Assembly: GCA_003416985.1 (NCBI GenBank)
Contig: QVIN01000008.1
Span: 1-64,000 of the forward strand
Length of the DNA: 64,000 nucleotides
DNA from: Duganella sp. BJB480
GTDB taxonomy: Bacteria; Pseudomonadota; Gammaproteobacteria; Burkholderiales; Burkholderiaceae_D
Reading direction: 5' to 3'
Shown: positions 59,611-64,000 of the stretch, piece after piece
Position numbering within the stretch: position 1 is the first letter of the stretch
How the letters are laid out: each line of letters begins with the position of its first letter
Translations under genes and position numbers: made by a program
Notes under the pieces: generated by a model
What the model was told of the DNA's origin: nothing
Seen by the model: the letters and a program-made list of their open reading frames with translations, nothing else
The model's database searches: none

Positions 59611-60309
59611 ATGGAAACCAACAGCCACTGGATCGACATCGCCACCGCCGACGGCAGCTTCGGCGCCTACGTCTCGCTGCCGCGCGGCGGCAAGGGGCCG
59701 GGCATCGTGCTGCTGCAGGAGATCTTCGGCGTCAACCAGCATATCCGCAACGTCGCCGACCAGTACGCGGCCGACGGCTACGTGGTGATCGCGCCGGACC
59801 TGTTCTGGCGCCACGGCGCGCGCATCGAGCTGGGTTACGACGACGCCGGTTGGAAGCGCGCCGTCGAACTGATGAACGCCAACGACTTCGCGCTGGCGCA
59901 GTCGGACATCGCCGCCACCGTCAAGGCGCTGCGCGCGCTGGACGGCGTGGGCGACAAGATCGCCTCGATCGGCTTCTGCTACGGCGGCAAACTGTCCTAC
60001 CACACGGCCGCCAACGGCCTGGTGGACGCGGCGGTGTGCTACTACGGCGGCGGCATCCAGAACGCGCTCGACCGCGCCGGCGAGATCACGGTGCCGGTGC
60101 TGATGCACTTCGGCGGCGCCGACAGCCACATCCCGCCGGCCGCGGTGCAAAGCATCGCCGAACGCTTCGGCGACAACGAGCAGGTCGAGATCCACGTCTA
60201 TCCGGGCGCGGAGCACGGCTTCAACTGCAACCACCGCTCGTCCTACCATCAGCGCGCCGCCGCCCAGGCGCACGGCAACACGCTGCTGTTCATCGGCGAG
60301 CAGCTGTAA
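59611..60309 (+). CDS. Dienelactone hydrolase family protein
   Basis: A 232-aa alpha/beta hydrolase of the dienelactone hydrolase family. The Glu-containing LLQEIFGVNQHIRN, the nucleophile Cys in GFCYGGKLSYHTA, an Asp in HFGGADSHIPP, and the His in GAEHGFNCNHR are in place. There is no signal peptide. The family hydrolyses cyclic esters or acts as a general carboxylesterase; the specific role is unknown. Its stop overlaps the thioesterase start (TAATG), so they are translationally coupled. Confidence 0.93.
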   Translation: METNSHWIDIATADGSFGAYVSLPRGGKGPGIVLLQEIFGVNQHIRNVADQYAADGYVVIAPDLFWRHGARIELGYDDAGWKRAVELMNANDFALAQSDIAATVKALRALDGVGDKIASIGFCYGGKLSYHTAANGLVDAAVCYYGGGIQNALDRAGEITVPVLMHFGGADSHIPPAAVQSIAERFGDNEQVEIHVYPGAEHGFNCNHRSSYHQRAAAQAHGNTLLFIGEQL

Positions 60310-60752
60310 TGGCGCGCCTGACGCTGGCCTTCCCGGAGGACCAATACTATTACTCGACCCAGCTGACGGTGCGCGTGACCGACATCAACGGCGCCAACCA
60401 CCTGGGCAACGACTCGATGATCTCGATGATCTCTGAGGCGCGCGCCCGCTTCCTGTACGAGTTCGGCGTGCAGGAAACCGGCAGCGACGGCGTCGGCATC
60501 ATCGTCACCGACCTGGCCACCACCTACAAGGCCGAGGCCCACGCGCGCGACCAGCTGCTGTTCGAGATCGGCGTGATGGACTTCAACCAGTACGGCGGCG
60601 ACATCACCTTCCGCGTGACCCGCCCCAAGGACGGCAAGCTGGTCGCGATGGCCAAGTCCGGCTTCGTGTTCTTCAACTACCAGAGCGGCCAGGTGACGCC
60701 GATGGCGCCGGAGTTCCTGGCCAAGTTCCCCAAGGTCAACCGCATCGGCTGA
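60309..60752 (+). CDS. Hotdog-fold thioesterase (4HBT family)
   Basis: A 147-aa hotdog-fold acyl-CoA thioesterase of the 4HBT group. VRVTDINGANHLGNDSMISM has the active-site Asp/Asn region and the hotdog helix, and KSGFVFFNYQSGQV is the terminal strand. It hydrolyses acyl-CoA thioesters; chain length cannot be read. It starts inside the TAATG junction with the dienelactone hydrolase. The two may act in the turnover of a CoA-linked or ester-linked substrate. Confidence 0.88.
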   Translation: MARLTLAFPEDQYYYSTQLTVRVTDINGANHLGNDSMISMISEARARFLYEFGVQETGSDGVGIIVTDLATTYKAEAHARDQLLFEIGVMDFNQYGGDITFRVTRPKDGKLVAMAKSGFVFFNYQSGQVTPMAPEFLAKFPKVNRIG

Positions 60753-60761
60753 CGCCGCGCG

Positions 60762-61253
60762 TCAGCGCTTGGCCACCTTGGGCACGATGGTCTTGTTGAA
60801 CCAGTCGTCCAGCATCTGCTTCTCGAAGCGCAGGGTGTCGCCGTCGCTGTAGCGGCTGAAGCCCTGCATGTAGTTCATGTTCGACACCTGCTCGTCGCCG
60901 CTGCGCAGCACCTTGCCGTCCTGCTCCAGGGTGTAGCGCAGGTGCATGCGCGGCCAGTCGGCGCCGCCGTTGAGCACGCGGATATCCTCGCCGCCATTGC
61001 GGCGCGGCCACATGCGGCCGGCCAGGTCGATGTCCAGCACTTCGATCTTCAGGTTCTGGCCGGCCGGCAGCTTCTTGTTCAGCGTGGCGAAGTAGTCGCT
61101 GAAATCCTTCAGCACGCGCTCGCGGTCGATGGCGTTGCGCGGCATGTCGGCAAAGTCCTCCGGCTTGACGTAGCTGACGCTGACGTCGGCCCAGGCGGCG
61201 CCGGCCAGCAGCGCCAACGACGCGGCCAGCATGGTACGGGTGAGTGCTCGCAT
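60762..61253 (-). CDS. DUF3016 family exported protein
   Basis: A 163-aa protein with a signal peptide (MRALTRTMLAASLALLAGAA, cleavage near AWA-DV). Typical DUF3016 text includes VSVSYVKPEDFADMPRNAID, LKIEVLDIDLAGRMWPRRNG and ADWPRMHLRYTL. The family is periplasmic, about 160 aa, and uncharacterised. Start 61253 has GAAGGAGAAGCAA; upstream in-frame ATGs would disrupt the signal peptide. It is divergent from the phoX gene. Confidence 0.9.
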   Translation of the reverse strand: MRALTRTMLAASLALLAGAAWADVSVSYVKPEDFADMPRNAIDRERVLKDFSDYFATLNKKLPAGQNLKIEVLDIDLAGRMWPRRNGGEDIRVLNGGADWPRMHLRYTLEQDGKVLRSGDEQVSNMNYMQGFSRYSDGDTLRFEKQMLDDWFNKTIVPKVAKR

Positions 61254-61348
61254 TTGCTTCTCCTTCACGGTTGATGCTTTCAATATAGCCCTTTTCGCCG
61301 GCGATGGCCCGCGCTGAATTGCTTTGTTACCGAACTTACCTGGGCCCG

Positions 61349-61382
61349 ATGTCACGCCCCTGTCATATCAAATCCTTAATAT
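61349..61382 (+). promoter_or_regulatory. Pho box and promoter of phoX
   Basis: ATGTCAC (61349-61355) and CTGTCAT (61360-61366) are direct repeats with a 4-bp gap, the PhoB-box geometry (11-bp period). A -10-like TAATAT lies at 61377-61382, 10 bp after the box, as in PhoB-activated promoters. It predicts induction of phoX by phosphate starvation. Confidence 0.75.
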
Positions 61383-61471
61383 TACGCCCGTCGAGGTGCA
61401 GCCACCACCTCGCATGATGCCGCGCCCGGCGCCGGCACATGGAATGGCCACAACTACAACAGGATTTTCCC

Positions 61472-63394
61472 ATGACCGAGTCCCTCGATCTGTCCCGCCG
61501 CAGCATCCTCAAGTTCCTGTCCAGCGCGCCGTTGCTGCCGCTGGCAGGCGGCAGCGCGACCGCCGCCCTGCTGTCGGCCTGCGGCGGCGGCGACACCGCC
61601 GCGCAAGCACCGCAACTGCTGTCCGTCACCTTCACCGGCATGGCCGCGCCATCGCTGGCCAACGCCGCCGCCATGGCCACCACCACGGTCGGCTCGACGC
61701 TGAACCTGACCTACTCCGACGGCAAGACCCAGCCCTACTCGCTGGCCTACCAGACCTTCTTCATCACCGGCGCCAACGTGCCCAACGGCAGCGGCGGCAC
61801 CATCCTGGCCGGCGGCTACTACAACATCAACAACCAGCCCATCGTCGACAAGACCGACGCCGGCGGCCGCCAGTTCTTCTCGGACTGCCCGGACGGCACC
61901 TCGCTGCTCAAGCTGGCCGCGCCGACCGTGCCCGGCATCAAGGGCAACACCGTGTTCGCCGTGGTGCAGTTCGAGTACGCCACCCGCAACGTCAAGGGCG
62001 ACTCGATGTACGGCATGCTGCCGTCGCCGATCGCCGTGCTGACGCTGGACCAGGACAAGACCACCGGCGCGCTGTCGCTGGTCAAGTACCACAACGTCAA
62101 CACCGCCGGCGTCAACGGCCTGTGGATCACCTGCGGCGCCAGCCGCTCGCCGTGGAACACCCACCTGTCGAGCGAAGAGTACGAGCCGGACGCGACCAGC
62201 ATCGCCAGCAACACCCAGTTCGCCAATTTCAGCACCAACCTGTTCGGCGACGCCACCAAGGCCAACCCCTACCACTACGGCCACATGCCGGAGATCACCG
62301 TCAACCCGGACGGCACCGGCAGCATCAAGAAGCACTACTGCATGGGCCGCATCTCGCACGAGCTGGTGCAGGTGATGCCGGACGAGCGCACCGCGCTGAT
62401 GGGCGACGACGCCACCAACGGCGGCCTGTTCATGTTCGTGGCCGACAAGGCGCAGGACCTGTCGAGCGGCACCCTGTACGTGGCCAAGTGGACGCAGAAG
62501 ACCGCCGAGAACGGCGGCTCGGCGACGCTGTCGTGGATCAAGCTGGGCAGCGCCACCAGCGCCGAGATCAAGGCCCTGGCCGACTCGCTCAAGGCGGCCG
62601 ACATCCTCAGCGTCAAGACCAGCGATCCGTCGGACGCCACCTACACCAAGATCCCGTTCAGCGGCAAGACCAACTGGATCAAGATCGTGCCGGGCAAGGA
62701 GAAGGCCGCGGCCTTCCTGGAGACCCACCGCTACGCCGCGTTCAAGGGCGGCAGCATGGGCTTCACCAAGATGGAAGGCACGACCGTCAACGCCAAGGAC
62801 AAGATCGCCTACTCGGCGATGAGCTACATCAACGGCGCCATGAAGGATGGTTCGGGCGGCATCAAGATCCAGGGCCCGAGCGCCGGCATCGTGTACGCGC
62901 TGAACCTGAAGGCCGGCCAGGTGGACGACACCGGCGCCGCCATCAACAGCGAATGGGTGCCGGTCGACATGGCCGCCGTGCCGGCGCTGGTGGGCGAGGA
63001 CCTGGCCACGCCGGATGCGCTGGGCAACCTGGCCAATCCGGACAAGATCGCCAATCCGGACAACATCAAGTTCTCGGAAAAGCTGCGCACCCTGTTCATC
63101 GGCGAGGACAGCGGCCTGCACGTCAACAACTTCCTGTGGGCCTACAACGTCGACACCAAGGCGCTGACGCGCGTGCTGTCGACGCCGGCCGGCGCGGAGT
63201 CGACCGGCCTGCACGCGGTCGATGACATGAACGGCTTCGCCTACATCATGAGCAACTTCCAGCATCCGGGCGACTGGGAATCGGCGCTGCACGGCAAGGT
63301 GCAGCCGACGCTGGACCCGCTGATCCGCGCCAACTACCGCGACCGCTTCGGCGCCGCCGTCGGCTACCTGACCGGCTTCCCGACGCTGAACTAA
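61472..63394 (+). CDS. phoX: Tat-exported alkaline phosphatase PhoX
   Basis: A 640-aa PhoX-family phosphatase. The Tat signal DLSRRSILKFLSSAPLLPLA (SRRxxLK) leads into a lipobox-like SACGGG. Beta-propeller blocks are visible, including GLWITCGASRSPWNTHLSSE and HYGHMPEITVNPDG, FKGGSMGFTKMEGT, LFIGEDSGLHVNNFLWAYN and YIMSNFQHPGDWESA. These fit the Fe/Ca-dependent PhoX fold, a monomeric phosphatase that releases phosphate from esters in the periplasm. ATG 61472 is preferred to one 33 bp upstream. It lies behind a Pho box and ends in a good terminator. Confidence 0.95.
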   Translation: MTESLDLSRRSILKFLSSAPLLPLAGGSATAALLSACGGGDTAAQAPQLLSVTFTGMAAPSLANAAAMATTTVGSTLNLTYSDGKTQPYSLAYQTFFITGANVPNGSGGTILAGGYYNINNQPIVDKTDAGGRQFFSDCPDGTSLLKLAAPTVPGIKGNTVFAVVQFEYATRNVKGDSMYGMLPSPIAVLTLDQDKTTGALSLVKYHNVNTAGVNGLWITCGASRSPWNTHLSSEEYEPDATSIASNTQFANFSTNLFGDATKANPYHYGHMPEITVNPDGTGSIKKHYCMGRISHELVQVMPDERTALMGDDATNGGLFMFVADKAQDLSSGTLYVAKWTQKTAENGGSATLSWIKLGSATSAEIKALADSLKAADILSVKTSDPSDATYTKIPFSGKTNWIKIVPGKEKAAAFLETHRYAAFKGGSMGFTKMEGTTVNAKDKIAYSAMSYINGAMKDGSGGIKIQGPSAGIVYALNLKAGQVDDTGAAINSEWVPVDMAAVPALVGEDLATPDALGNLANPDKIANPDNIKFSEKLRTLFIGEDSGLHVNNFLWAYNVDTKALTRVLSTPAGAESTGLHAVDDMNGFAYIMSNFQHPGDWESALHGKVQPTLDPLIRANYRDRFGAAVGYLTGFPTLN

Positions 63395-63413
63395 AGTCAC
63401 CCCAGCTGTCCCG

Positions 63414-63450
63414 GCCCGCAACGCGCGTCAAGCGCCTTGCGGGCTTTTTT
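63414..63450 (+). terminator. Intrinsic terminator of phoX
   Basis: GCCCGCAA (63414-63421) pairs with TTGCGGGC (63437-63444), followed by six T. The stem also contains the 3' end of the broken DUF1016 gene on the other strand. Confidence 0.82.
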
Positions 63451-64000
63451 GCGTCCAGCGCTCCAGCCGGGCGACCAGCAGGTGCTCGTCGGGCAGCAGC
63501 ATCTGGTATTCGGCGGCGATAATCTTGTTGGGCAAGGCGTCGAGCGCATAGCGCGCTGCGGGCGGCGCACAGTATCAAGCCGACGGGCGGATTTTCCTCC
63601 GTCCTCCAGATCGGACTCAGAATATTCGTCCTTCAAATCGAGGAACTCCAACACGAAGGGGTCCTTGATCGCCTGTTCCGGCGTGAGGACATCGTCCGCT
63701 TGCGGCTGCGCCCCCTGCCGACCAAGGCAAAGTGAATTTGCCAGACACTGTCTGAAGAATTTCCGACGTGAATTTGCCAGACACCGTCTGGCGAATTTCC
63801 GGCCAGAATAGATAGAAATTACGCATTTGTTGCAAATTTTGCCTGCTGAATCCACGACCAAAGCGATTGCTCAAATCAGCCGAAAGGCGCTGCATCAGTT
63901 CATCGCCATACGCCGCAAGGTCCGCTCCCTCCTGTTCGCACTCGACAATCCGCCGGCCAATCTCCCAATAGGCAGCGGTCATCACCGCATTTACGCTGCG
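63428..64000 (-). pseudogene. DUF1016/YhcG-type PD-(D/E)XK nuclease, multiply deleted, runs off the window
   Basis: Three pieces of one family gene are read in different frames. The DUF1016_N part (63985 to about 63715: AAYWEIGRRIVECEQEGADL, NLQQMRNFYLFWPEIRQTVS) ends at LPWS. After a deletion, PEQAIKDPFVLEFLDLKDEY and SESDLED follow, then a second deletion jumps to NPPVGLILC, and a third lesion leads to RYALDALPNKIIAAEYQMLL and the stop. The middle of the nuclease domain, including its catalytic motif, is gone. Full-length members have ~340 codons; about 190 remain. The 5' end is beyond base 64000. Confidence 0.85.

Noticed and set aside
1..64000. tRNA, rRNA, prophage or integrative-element attachment site
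   Set aside because: No cloverleaf, rRNA stretch, integrase gene or phage structural gene was recognised by eye in the window.

Overview
The window is a contiguous, high-GC, gene-dense stretch of Gram-negative chromosome. Gene content points to a betaproteobacterium of the Oxalobacteraceae (Massilia/Duganella/Janthinobacterium-like): large TonB-dependent receptors, a tryptophan-halogenase/SapC/JmjC cluster, a lipoprotein pullulanase, many AraC/LysR/LacI/TetR regulators, GGDEF/EAL and chemoreceptor genes, PhoX and Tat-exported oxidases. This is an inference from family content; no rRNA or tRNA gene was seen.

Layout. 1-5.1 kb is a lower-GC accessory patch: a truncated LysR gene, a HigB/HigA toxin-antitoxin pair, a 49-aa ORF, an AraC/SDR divergent pair, an NTF2-like protein, an AraC-GyrI regulator and a second, orphan HigA paralogue. 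5.1-14.6 kb is housekeeping and envelope: MYG1-like protein, regulators, exported PEBP-like protein, nuclease/phosphatase, alpha carbonic anhydrase, two LysE-type exporters with neighbouring regulators, and a sensor diguanylate cyclase. 14.6-17.3 kb is a likely aldehyde/electrophile detoxification unit (TetR, YqhD-like reductase, Hsp31-like protein) with two matching operators and an 85-bp hairpin repeat. 18.3-31.5 kb is a LacI-controlled TonB receptor, halogenase 1, SapC, JmjC-like protein and halogenase 2, followed by an orphan betaine-binding-like protein and a pullulanase; it looks like glycan uptake. 31.6-43.4 kb holds PsiF, a citrate-type MHS transporter, two DUF2807 proteins around a GGDEF-EAL protein and a chemoreceptor, a GT-C-like membrane protein, a MazG-like protein and a regulator/beta-propeller pair.

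43.5-49.6 kb is a possible periplasmic amine-oxidation operon: Tat-exported flavin amine oxidase, cytochrome c, exported RidA and a TonB receptor. A second copy of the hairpin repeat separates it from an alpha/beta hydrolase. 49.9-51.8 kb is a solitary TnsB-like protein that appears to have lost two of its three DDE catalytic residues. 52.0-54.3 kb is a DEAD-box helicase with two DbpA-type RNA-binding domains.

54.4-57.0 kb is the most unusual architecture. A two-gene operon of small exported Ala/Lys/His-rich (Asr-like) proteins is present twice, each copy behind four pentamers spaced exactly 10 bp apart. Between the copies lies a gene for a RAMA-like protein with a basic tail, preceded by a C9 tract at its start codon and an AT-rich iteron-like array. 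57.0-63.4 kb returns to ordinary genes (SDR, M28 peptidase, dienelactone hydrolase, thioesterase, DUF3016) and ends with a Tat-exported PhoX behind a good Pho box. The right edge is a DUF1016/YhcG nuclease gene broken by several deletions.
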